A stretch of 64,000 nt of DNA from Pseudomonadota bacterium (GTDB lineage Bacteria > Myxococcota_A > Polyangia > Polyangiales > Polyangiaceae), in the NCBI GenBank assembly GCA_023431345.1, contig JAEYWK010000134.1, positions 28,481-92,480 of the forward strand. The letters are read 5' to 3'. Position numbers and translations under genes: made by a program. Shown here one piece after another: positions 52,545 to 59,601 of this stretch; position 1 is the first letter of the stretch; each line of letters opens with the position of its first letter. The notes beneath the pieces were generated by a model. It was not told the origin of the DNA and did not search any database. It worked only from the letters and a program-made list of their open reading frames with translations.

Positions 52545-52671
52545 CGCGTCGCTCGTCTGCGGCGGCAGGCGGATCGGCACCGTCGCGGGGGGTCACCTTC
52601 GAGGCATCAACCTGGCCCCGCCGGCGCCCACCCCAGGGCCCGAAGAAGCAGCGTCTTCGACGGCCTGCGCA

Positions 52672-52950
52672 AGCTCGAAGGCGGGCTTCGCGGACTCTCA
52701 AAGGGCGGCTTCGCGGGCTCTCGCTCGAGGGCGGCTGCGGGCTCTCGCTCGAAGGCGAGCTTCGCAGGCTCTCACTCGAGGCGGGACTACGGGCTCTCGC
52801 ACGAAGGCGAGCTTCGCAGGCTCTCACGACGCGGACTGCGGGCTCTCACGACACGGACCGCGGGTTCTCACGAGGCGGACCGCGGGTTCTCACGAGGCGG
52901 ACTGCGGGCTCTCGCTCGAGGCGGGACTGCGGGCTCTCGCTCGAGGGCGA
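52672..52950. repeat. Tandem array of about 11 degenerate units ending in CGGGCTCTC
   Basis: Units of 22 to 29 bp each end in GCGGGCTCTC or a close variant (GCAGGCTCTC, GCGGGTTCTC). The 22-bp form (ACGAGGCGGACTGCGGGCTC + TC) occurs four times in a row. Neighbouring forms are 24, 25 and 27 bp. Unit length changes phase, so the six-frame open reading through the array is not under coding constraint. Confidence 0.8.
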
Positions 52951-53388
52951 GGCGCCGGGCAGGTCCGCGCTCGGCAGCCCTCCCGCCAGCGAAGCTCCGC
53001 AGAGCGCCGAGCACACCTACGCGGCCCGCCCGCCCCACGCAGGGGGCAAGCTGCGAGCGCCACGGCGGCGCGCCGGGTCGCCACCACGCGTGCGGCGTCA
53101 CCACTGCCAGAGTGAATCAACCACCCTCCGGAGTCGCTCGCGCCGCCGCCCCAGCGAGGGTCGCAAGGCGGTTGACGCCGGCAAGATGGTGGCGCCGCAG
53201 TGGCGCGTCGCTGGCCACCATCCCGGCCCAGGTAGCGTGGGAACGCTCACCCCGCTCGCGCCTGCACGCCCAGCCGGCGCGAAGTCCCGAGCCCCGCCGG
53301 CACCCAGGAGCACGCTGGAATCGCTCCTGAGGCAGCGCCGCGGGGGCACCACCCCGGTAGGACGCCAGTCGCACCCGCGGAGCGAGCT

Positions 53389-53473
53389 GGAGGCGCTCCA
53401 AACGCACCGGAGTCCAATCGAGCGGGCTCGGAGCGAATGCGACGGACAGCGGAGGCGCTCCAGACGCACCGGA
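53389..53473. repeat. 23-bp direct repeat pair
   Basis: GGAGGCGCTCCA-ACGCACCGGA occurs at 53389-53411 and 53451-53473 with one mismatch, 39 bp apart. Confidence 0.75.
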
Positions 53474-53524
53474 ACCCTCATCCCCGCGACGCCTGTCACC
53501 CCGCCAGAGGGCGACCAGGAGCTC

Positions 53525-53629
53525 GCCCATCACCTGCTCCCGCCTGCGCTCTCCCACGCCTGCGGCCGAGGTCGCCAAGCTCCCTTTTACCTGCGCCCAT
53601 CACCTGCTCGCGCCTGCGCTCTCCCACGC
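53525..53629. repeat. 35-bp direct repeat pair
   Basis: Two copies, 53525-53559 and 53595-53629, begin GCCCATCACCTGCTC and end CTCCCACGC. They differ at one base and start 70 bp apart. Confidence 0.85.
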
Positions 53630-53848
53630 AGAGCGCTCGGCGCACTTCCTTGCTCCGTCGCGAGCTCGCGTGCGACCGCGGCCGCGCAAGTCGGCCCAGC
53701 TCGCTGCATCCTTGATCAGCGCGGCCCGGGGTGCGCCCGGCTCTCCGTCGACGCCAGCCGCTCATGAGCGCAACGAACCGCTTCGCGGCCCGAGGTTGGC
53801 GTCCAATTCAGCGCGACGCCGCGTCAACGCCGACCTGGGGCGCCCACC

Positions 53849-53862
53849 GTTTCACGTGAAAC
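53849..53862. promoter_or_regulatory. parS-like site 3 (ParB binding)
   Basis: GTTTCACGTGAAAC at 53849-53862 with flanks C and A (15 of 16 matches). It lies 1,860 bp from site 2 and borders the AT-rich patch upstream of the tetR gene. Confidence 0.87.
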
Positions 53863-54035
53863 ATAAATACGCTTTTGTTCTTTTATTTCCTGCTGGAATT
53901 CGACCGCTCGCCAGGCTCCCACCCGCCAGCTCAGCTCCAGCCGCAAGAATAAAAAATAGTTTGTCTTTTTGACGCGCCCATGGAAGGCGGACCCTCTCAT
54001 CAACTAGCTGGGTTTTTCGCGATCTTCCTGGCACA

Positions 54036-54057
54036 ATTGGGACACACGCGTCCCAAT
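54036..54057. promoter_or_regulatory. Inverted repeat over the tetR start codon: candidate operator
   Basis: ATTGGGAC (54036-54043) and GTCCCAAT (54050-54057) are perfect 8-bp arms with a 6-bp spacer. The second arm includes the first two bases of the ATG at 54056. The size and symmetry suit a TetR-family dimer, and binding there would block the repressor's own gene. Confidence 0.6.
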
Positions 54058-54664
54058 GAGCCGCTCCGTTCAGCTTCCAGCGCCCGGAAGAGGTGCTTAC
54101 GACCGCTCCTTGTCGCGCATGGAGCGTGACAAGCAGCATCGGGAGCGCCTATTCGTGGCTGCCGCGGAGGTCAGCGCGCTAGGTGCGCCCACCGTCGCGC
54201 GCATCGTTGAGCATGCGGGCGTCGGTCGCAGCACGTTCTACGAATTCTTCGACAGCCCGGAGCATCTCCTGGAGCAGCTCGAGCAACGCGTGCTGCGCGG
54301 AGTCGAGGCGGCGCTCGCCGAGGCGTTGACGGAGGCCCGCACTCCGCTCGAACGCGTGCGCGCGCTGGCGAGACACTTCATTGGCGAGCTCGAGGCGCAC
54401 CCTCTCGAGGCACGCTTCGCGCTCGCTCATCGCCTAGGCCGGCCGGTGCTCTCGCCGGCGGCGGCGCCGCTCCATCGAGCCCTTCAGCACGTCGCCGAGG
54501 GGGCGCGCGCCGAGGGGGTCGGTTGGTTTCGCGGAGCCGACGAAACGAGCCTACTCGCGGCGGCCGCCGCCATCGAAGGCTTGGCGCGACACCACCTCGG
54601 CCCGGCCCCGATTCCAGACGCAGCGAAGGTCATGGCCGACCTGATCATCAAGCTCTTGCGCTAA
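54056..54664 (+). CDS. TetR-family transcriptional regulator
   Basis: Protein of 202 aa. The N-terminal DNA-binding helices are RERLFVAAAEVSALGAPTVARIVEHAGVGRSTFYEFFDSPEHLLEQ, with the HTH second helix VGRSTFYEFF typical of TetR. The preceding PGRGAYDRSLSRMERDKQHRERLF resembles the N-arm of related regulators, which favours the ATG at 54056 over ATG at 54119. The C-terminal domain is variable, so the ligand is unknown. A 22-bp palindrome lies across its start codon. No co-located target is evident. Confidence 0.88.
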   Translation: MSRSVQLPAPGRGAYDRSLSRMERDKQHRERLFVAAAEVSALGAPTVARIVEHAGVGRSTFYEFFDSPEHLLEQLEQRVLRGVEAALAEALTEARTPLERVRALARHFIGELEAHPLEARFALAHRLGRPVLSPAAAPLHRALQHVAEGARAEGVGWFRGADETSLLAAAAAIEGLARHHLGPAPIPDAAKVMADLIIKLLR

Positions 54665-54704
54665 GGGCCGGTGAATCGCCGAACCCGTCCATGAGCGCGG
54701 TCGA

Positions 54705-54750
54705 GGCGCGGCAATGGCGGGGCGCGGCGATGGCGGGGCGCGGCGATGGC
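54705..54750. repeat. 16-bp tandem repeat, 2.9 copies
   Basis: GGCGCGGCAATGGCGG at 54705-54720, GGCGCGGCGATGGCGG at 54721-54736 and a partial copy at 54737-54750. The copies differ at one base. Confidence 0.8.
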
Positions 54751-54924
54751 TGCAGGCTGTAGCTGAGGAAGAACGAAGCCAGAAGAGAGGCGTCGGCCGC
54801 GAGGACGCCTAGCTTGGCCCTTCGCGCCCCATAAGTGCCCGTGACGTCACGGAACCCGAACCAACCGCCCCCCAGGCAGGGCGGCTCGCCGGCCGCTTCT
54901 ATAACTCACAAGCTGTGCACGGGC

Positions 54925-54933
54925 TGTGGACAA
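54925..54933 (-). promoter_or_regulatory. DnaA-box-like site TTGTCCACA
   Basis: The minus-strand sequence TTGTCCACA matches the consensus TTATCCACA with one change and matches the form used in GC-rich genomes. Only one clear copy is seen, so an origin cannot be called from it; it may be chance. Confidence 0.3.
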
Positions 54934-55038
54934 TCTGCGCGCCCCCCTGTTGTGCGTCCGCGGCCGTCGCTCCGAGGCGCGAACGCGCCGAAACTCGCCA
55001 TTTCCATGCGTTCAGCCCGGTGCTACGGTCCGCACCCA

Positions 55039-55413
55039 ATGGCAGGCAGCCCAGTCGAGCTCAAGGTGGGGGGCCAGACGTACCGCGTCGTCGCCTCCGC
55101 CGAAGAGTCGGAGCTGAAGCGCCTGGCGGACCTGGTCGACGCGCGGCTGCGAAGCTTGAGCGCGCCGGGTCGCCCCATCTCGCCGCAGTCGATGCTGCTG
55201 GCGGCCATCTCGCTGGCCCACGATCTCGAGGAAGAGAAGCGGAAGCGCGCCCAGGTCGAGGCGCGCTCGAAAGAGATGCTGCGCGGCGTGCTGGCGCGCA
55301 TCGACGCAGCCATCGAAGCGAGCGACGAAAAGGCCGATGAAAAGGCCGATAGCGATGGCCACCCCAGTGAGCCACCGCCCCCGGTCGAGATGCTCGACGA
55401 ATTCGAGCTCTGA
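55039..55413 (+). CDS. zapA: Cell division protein ZapA
   Basis: Protein of 124 aa from ATG at 55039. The N-terminus (SPVELKVGGQTYRVVASAEESELKRLADLVDARL) matches ZapA, which crosslinks FtsZ filaments in the division ring. A coiled coil follows (AAISLAHDLEEEKRKRAQVEARSKEML). The C-terminal 30 residues are acidic and Pro-rich (EKADSDGHPSEPPPP), beyond the usual ZapA length. It lies alone, without the neighbours seen in enterics. Confidence 0.88.
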   Translation: MAGSPVELKVGGQTYRVVASAEESELKRLADLVDARLRSLSAPGRPISPQSMLLAAISLAHDLEEEKRKRAQVEARSKEMLRGVLARIDAAIEASDEKADEKADSDGHPSEPPPPVEMLDEFEL

Positions 55414-55460
55414 CGGCGTCCGCCACCGCGCTTCTACCGCACGCGACCTTTGCACCCGCG

Positions 55461-55531
55461 CGCTGGCGTCCGCCGTTGGCGGCTCGCTGGCGTCCGCCGC
55501 TGGCAGCTCGCTGGCGCCCGCCGCTGGCGTT
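55461..55531. repeat. 24-bp tandem repeat, about 3 copies
   Basis: CGCTGGCGTCCGCCG... units at 55461-55484, 55485-55508 and 55509-55531 differ at a few bases. It lies in the 184-bp gap between zapA and the small lipoprotein gene. I looked here for 6S RNA, which often follows zapA, and saw no clear case. Confidence 0.8.
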
Positions 55532-55597
55532 CCCTCTCCTGGACTGGCTACGCCGCCGCCCGCCCGCCGAACCGTAGCCCCCGGTGGTTTCCGCCCT

Positions 55598-56074
55598 TCA
55601 GAGCCCGCCGTCGAGCCGCCGCTCGATGGGCGGCAGGGGCGGTAGCTCGAGCACGACGCGCCACTTGCCGTCCTCTCGAACGCACTTCACCCGATCGACC
55701 GCGCCCTCTTCGCTCGTCACGGTGACCTCCGCCCAGTCGCCGTCGATGCGCGCTTCATAGCGGCGCGGCTTGCGATGGAGGCTGAAGCGCGACGGCGGCA
55801 GCATCTGCTCGGGGGCGATCTCGCGCCCCGCGACGTCGCTCGCGCGCTTGGCGCGCTCCGCCAAGTTGCGCCGCGCGTCGCGCCACAGCAGGTCGTAAGC
55901 GTTGCGCGCGAGCTTGCGATCGCCGTGCACGCGCTGCATGCGGTTGATGAACTCGGCCACCACCCGGTCCGGCTCGCCGTCGCTGGCCTCTTCCTCACAG
56001 CCGGCGACGAGGCCGCCCAGGGCCGTGAGCCCGAGCCACGCCGGCACGAACAGGACCCCTCGACGCCCGCGCAT
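55598..56074 (-). CDS. Small predicted lipoprotein
   Basis: Protein of 158 aa. The lipobox is VAGC (LGLTALGGLVAGC). The mature part is a helix with DRVVAEFINRMQRVHGDRKLARNAYDLLWRDARRNLAERAKRA, then strands (RYEARIDGDWAEVTVTSEEGAVDRVKCVREDGKWRVVLEL). The shape suggests an NTF2-like/DUF4878 module, a guess by eye. It ends one base before trpS on the same strand, so it is likely translated from the same transcript. Confidence 0.62.
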   Translation of the reverse strand: MRGRRGVLFVPAWLGLTALGGLVAGCEEEASDGEPDRVVAEFINRMQRVHGDRKLARNAYDLLWRDARRNLAERAKRASDVAGREIAPEQMLPPSRFSLHRKPRRYEARIDGDWAEVTVTSEEGAVDRVKCVREDGKWRVVLELPPLPPIERRLDGGL

Positions 56075-56075
56075 T

Positions 56076-57080
56076 TCAGCCGGAAACCCGCTGCGAGGCC
56101 GTCGTCAGGCCCATCACGTCGTGCACCTCTCGCATCGTCTTCTGAGCGATGACGCGAGCCTTCTCGCCGCCCGCCTGGAGCACGTCGGTCACGAGCTGGG
56201 GCTTGGCGCGGAGCTCGACGTAGCGCTCCTGTAGCGGCGCGAGATCCTGGACGATCGCGTCGCGCAGGCGCATTTTGCAGGTGCCGCACGGCAGCGCGCC
56301 GCTGCGGCAGTCGCGATCGATCTCCGCCACGGCCTCGGGCGAGGACGCGGCCTTGTGAATGGTGAAAATGTTGCACACCTCGGGGCGCCCCGGATCGCCG
56401 AGCGCGAGCTTGAGCGGATCGGTGAACGCGCCCTTCAGCTTCTTCTCGATCACCTTGGGAGGATCCTCGAGGTCGATGGTGTTGCCGCGCGACTTGCTCA
56501 TCTTCTGCTTGCCGTCGAGGCCCATGATGCGGGGCGCGCTCGAGAGCCGCGGCGCTGGCTCCGGGAACACATCCCCGAAACGGTGGTTGAAACGCCGGCA
56601 AATCTCGCGCGCCAGCTCCAGGTGCTGCACCTGATCTTCGCCCACGGGGATGAGCGTCGCCTTGTAGAGCAGCACGTCCGCCGCCATCAGGATCGGATAC
56701 GTGAACAGGCCTGCGTTGTTGTTCTCCTTGTGCTGCTCGCTCTTCTCCTTGAACTGAGTCATGCGGCTCAGCTCGCCCATCATGGTGATGGTCGTGAGGT
56801 ACCAGCTGAGCTCCATGTGCTCCTTCACGTCGCTCTGCACGAAGACGATGCTGCGCTCAGGATCGATGCCGCTCGCCACGTAAGCAGCTGCGGCTTCGAA
56901 GACTCGCTTCGGGAGCTCCTTCGCGTCGTAGCCAACGGTCAAGGCGTGCGCGTCGACGACGCAAAAGATGCACTCGTTCTCGGCGTCGCGTGAGAGCGCG
57001 ACCCACTGCTTCAAGGCACCGTAGTAGTTGCCGATGTGGAGGCCGCCCGTGGGCTGCATGCCGGAGAAGATGCGATTCAT
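56076..57080 (-). CDS. trpS: Tryptophanyl-tRNA synthetase
   Basis: Protein of 334 aa. The class I HIGH motif appears as TGGLHIGNYYGALK and the KMSKS loop as KMSKSRGNTI. The substrate-binding PILMAADVLLYKATLIPVGEDQVQHLELAREI is typical of bacterial TrpS. Length is normal. It starts at ATG 57080 and is divergent from the methyltransferase gene at 57177. Confidence 0.95.
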   Translation of the reverse strand: MNRIFSGMQPTGGLHIGNYYGALKQWVALSRDAENECIFCVVDAHALTVGYDAKELPKRVFEAAAAYVASGIDPERSIVFVQSDVKEHMELSWYLTTITMMGELSRMTQFKEKSEQHKENNNAGLFTYPILMAADVLLYKATLIPVGEDQVQHLELAREICRRFNHRFGDVFPEPAPRLSSAPRIMGLDGKQKMSKSRGNTIDLEDPPKVIEKKLKGAFTDPLKLALGDPGRPEVCNIFTIHKAASSPEAVAEIDRDCRSGALPCGTCKMRLRDAIVQDLAPLQERYVELRAKPQLVTDVLQAGGEKARVIAQKTMREVHDVMGLTTASQRVSG

Positions 57081-57176
57081 GAGAAGGGCGGGGAGGCTAA
57101 CAGCGGCCGGAGGGCCTGCAAATGCACCGAAAATTTAGCCGGCGAACGTGCCGCCCCGATACGATCTCGATCGAGC

Positions 57177-58193
57177 ATGCAGCCCCGCATTTCAGCCGAA
57201 AAACCGCTCGCCTCCGCCCGCGCCGCGCAAGGCGCGACCGGCCTCGAGCTCGTCCGTAAGGGCGATCCGGACTGCGTTCTCCTGGCCGGCGACAACCTGA
57301 CGGCGCTGCGGCTGTTGGCCGAGCGCCCGACGCGCTTCGCGCTCGCCTACCTGGATCCCCCCTTTCTGACTGGCCGCGAGCACGCGCGCGTCGTTCGCAC
57401 GCGCGGTGACAAGGGCGAGCTCGTGCGCACCCTGAAGCCGGCCTTCGACGATCGCTGGGACTCGCTGGAGGACTACTTGGCCGCGCTCGAGCCGCGCATC
57501 GCGGCGGCCCGCGACCTGCTCCTCGAAGACGGTTGCCTGATTCTGCACGTCGATCCGAAGACCAGCCACTACCTGAAGGTGGCGTGCGATCGCCTCTTCG
57601 GCCGCGACTGCTTCGCGAGCGAGATCATCTGGCGCTACCGGCGCTGGCCCGCCAAAACTCCCAACTTTCAGCGCGTTCACGACGTGCTGCTCCGCTACGT
57701 CAAAAACTCGCGCGTTATCCCGCGCTTTCAGCAGCTCTACGAGCCGCTCGCGCCGTCCACCCTCGCGACGTGGGGTACGAAGAAGCAGCGCGCCGTCACC
57801 GACGAGAGCGGGCGCCGCACGCGCTCGAGCAGCACCGCCGACGCGACGCCGGGGGCGCCGATGGGAGACGTTTGGGAAATTGGCATCGTGGCGCCGGTCG
57901 CGAAAGAGCGCACCGGCTACCCGACGCAGAAGCCCGAAGCCTTGATGTCGCGCATCGTCGAGAGCTGCACCAAGCCCGGCGACTGGGTGCTCGACTGCTA
58001 CGCCGGCAGCGGCACGACGGCCGCGGTCGCGCGCAAGCTGGGGCGAGCGGCGCTGTCGATCGATCAAAGCGTGGAGGCGCTCGACGTGGCGCGCCGACGC
58101 CTGAAATTGGCGGGATTTCCGGCCTACGAAGAGCGCGTTCAGCAGGCGACCTCGCGCGTTGCCCCCGCGACCGAGGCGCGCGTGGTGGCGTGA
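57177..58193 (+). CDS. Site-specific DNA methyltransferase (beta-class adenine/cytosine type)
   Basis: Protein of 338 aa from ATG at 57177. The catalytic motif LDPPF (motif IV) near residue 60 precedes the SAM motif DCYAGSGTTAAVARKLG near residue 275, the order of beta-class methyltransferases such as type III Mod subunits. VLLAGDNLTALRLL and IWRYRRWPAKTPNFQRVHDVLLRY are the target-side elements. No restriction subunit is adjacent, so it is a solitary modification enzyme here. It is convergent with the prolyl isomerase gene, with a 2-bp gap. Confidence 0.85.
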   Translation: MQPRISAEKPLASARAAQGATGLELVRKGDPDCVLLAGDNLTALRLLAERPTRFALAYLDPPFLTGREHARVVRTRGDKGELVRTLKPAFDDRWDSLEDYLAALEPRIAAARDLLLEDGCLILHVDPKTSHYLKVACDRLFGRDCFASEIIWRYRRWPAKTPNFQRVHDVLLRYVKNSRVIPRFQQLYEPLAPSTLATWGTKKQRAVTDESGRRTRSSSTADATPGAPMGDVWEIGIVAPVAKERTGYPTQKPEALMSRIVESCTKPGDWVLDCYAGSGTTAAVARKLGRAALSIDQSVEALDVARRRLKLAGFPAYEERVQQATSRVAPATEARVVA

Positions 58194-58195
58194 CT

Positions 58196-59185
58196 CTACC
58201 TCAGGCCGCTCTCTCCGCTGACGGGCTTGGCCGCGCCGGCGGGAGCGCTGCTGCCGCTCGGTAGCGGCGGCAAGCTGCGCGCGCTGGGCTCCGGCGCCGC
58301 GAACATCGCGTCGGGGACCGTTGTGAGGAGCTCGGCGTCGAAGGCGGAGACGCGCTGCCGACGCAGCTCCTGCAGCAGGGCGCGGCGAGCTGCTTCGAGG
58401 CGCTCGCGCGTGAGCAGCGTGCGGATGGCCGCGGACTCTTGCTGCAGCGTGCGGCTGATGGCGGGCAGCGAGCCGCGTCGCCACACCACCGCCAGACCGG
58501 ACGCCGTCTTCACCGGCGCGGGCGCGAGCTGACCATCGCTCAGGCCGTCGACGGCCGCGAAAAGCGCGGGATCGACGCGCACGCGCGGGCTCTCGGTGCT
58601 GCCGTCGGGCCGCACGAAGCCCAGGTCGCCGTCACGAAACTTGGTCGCGTCGTCCAGCGAGTGCTCGCGCGCGAAATTCGTCCACTTGGCGGGCCCCGGA
58701 GCGCCCTGCGCTTCGATGATGATCCGCTTCGCGAGCGCCTCGTCCTTCACGAGGATGCGCCAGATGCGCACGCGCCGCGGCGTCTCGAAGCGCGCTCGGT
58801 GCTCGTCGAAATATTTCTGGAGGTCGGCTTCAGTGACGGGCTGCCGCTCCGCGGTCTCGCGAGCCAGCTCCGCGTCCATGGCGCGCGAGTAGAGCTCGCG
58901 CAGTCGATCCGCGGTTCGCGGGCGCTTGTCGAGGCCGCGCGCGCGCGCCTCCGCCGCGCCCTGCAGCTCGGGCACGAGTCGCTTCTCGACGACCGCGCGG
59001 CGACGAGAAGCATCGTCGGGGCCGAGCGCCGCTAGCTGAAACGCAGGAACCCGACTGATCGCCCGCGCGACCGCGGCCGCATCCGCGACTTCGGTGCCGG
59101 CCCGCACGACGGGCCCTGCGGGGCCCGCGCCCAGTGCCGTGGCAGTGGCCAAAAGAATAACGATTACAGAGCGTTGAGGACGCAT
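58196..59185 (-). CDS. Parvulin-type peptidyl-prolyl isomerase, exported
   Basis: Protein of 329 aa with a signal peptide (MRPQRSVIVILLATATALGAGPAG). A helical SurA-like region follows (RVPAFQLAALGPDDASRRRAVVEKRLVPELQGAAEARARG). The parvulin domain is residues about 130-240 (RRVRIWRILVKDEALAKRIIIEAQG...FAREHSLDDATKFRDGDLGFVRPDG). The conserved His/Phe core of parvulin is only partly clear, so activity is uncertain. It should act on outer-membrane proteins in the periplasm. Its start overlaps the preceding small gene by one base. Confidence 0.78.
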   Translation of the reverse strand: MRPQRSVIVILLATATALGAGPAGPVVRAGTEVADAAAVARAISRVPAFQLAALGPDDASRRRAVVEKRLVPELQGAAEARARGLDKRPRTADRLRELYSRAMDAELARETAERQPVTEADLQKYFDEHRARFETPRRVRIWRILVKDEALAKRIIIEAQGAPGPAKWTNFAREHSLDDATKFRDGDLGFVRPDGSTESPRVRVDPALFAAVDGLSDGQLAPAPVKTASGLAVVWRRGSLPAISRTLQQESAAIRTLLTRERLEAARRALLQELRRQRVSAFDAELLTTVPDAMFAAPEPSARSLPPLPSGSSAPAGAAKPVSGESGLR

Positions 59186-59601
59186 CAGCCTTGCTTACCG
59201 GGGGTGGGAAGCGGGAAGCCGAGCTGCTTCAGCACGCCGCGCAAGATGACCTCTTCATTGCGCGCGCGCGCTTCGTAAATGAGAAACCGCTCGGGGTGGC
59301 CTTCGGCGGCCGCGTCGGCTGCGCGCTCGTAGTTCTCGAGCATGAGCAATAGGTGCGGGTGCGCCTGTACGACTTCCTTCGGAACGTGCATGCGACTGGC
59401 CGCGTCGAGGCGCGCGGATGTCACGGCCCACACCAGCTTGGCCAGCCCGCGGTCGTTGAGCCGTGCGCGCAAGTAGCCCGAATCGTGAGTGGCGGACGCG
59501 ATCAGCAGCACGGTGCTGTTGAGATACGTACCGGCGTGCGCTTCCGCGATCAACAGCAGCGGCGACAGCGCCGCCAACCGAAGCAGCGGGCGGCGGCGCA
59601 T
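59185..59601 (-). CDS. Small secreted hypothetical protein
   Basis: Protein of 138 aa from ATG at 59601. The signal peptide is MRRRPLLRLAALSPLLLIAEAHA, cleaved after AHA. The mature part is mostly helical (YLRARLNDRGLAKLVWAVTSARLDAASRMHVPKEVVQAHPHLLLMLENYERAADAAAEG), ending GVLKQLGFPLPTPGKQG. No family is recognised. It overlaps the rnc stop by one base and the prolyl isomerase start by one base, so it belongs to the rnc operon. Confidence 0.65.
   Translation of the reverse strand: MRRRPLLRLAALSPLLLIAEAHAGTYLNSTVLLIASATHDSGYLRARLNDRGLAKLVWAVTSARLDAASRMHVPKEVVQAHPHLLLMLENYERAADAAAEGHPERFLIYEARARNEEVILRGVLKQLGFPLPTPGKQG

Larger units (their letters stand above)
50865..54055. other. Gene-free, repeat-rich region with parS sites: probable centromere
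   Basis: 3.19 kb between bioF and the tetR gene. It is GC-rich until about 53860, and every open frame in it translates to Arg/Ala/Gly/Pro low-complexity text with no domain, often open in several frames at once. It carries two exact parS cores (plus the third in bioF), five kinds of direct or tandem repeat, and an AT-rich patch at 53862-53980. I see no gene. The whole stretch is consistent with a chromosomal partition site. Confidence 0.65.
54665..55038. other. 374-bp region upstream of zapA, no supported gene
   Basis: It carries a 16-bp tandem repeat (54705-54750) and a DnaA-box-like site (54925-54933). An open frame that leads into zapA (from 54835) is non-coding in style. It probably holds the zapA promoter. 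Confidence 0.45.

Noticed and set aside
52442..52950. CRISPR array
   Set aside because: Units are contiguous with no unique spacers of constant length, and no cas gene is in the window.
50865..53900. Many open frames of 60-450 codons between bioF and tetR
   Set aside because: They are open in several frames at once, translate to Arg/Ala/Pro/Gly low complexity, run through out-of-phase repeats and show no domain, ribosome binding site or codon pattern.
55414..55597. Possible 6S RNA after zapA
   Set aside because: The gap is filled by a 24-bp tandem repeat and lacks the long bulged hairpin expected of 6S RNA.
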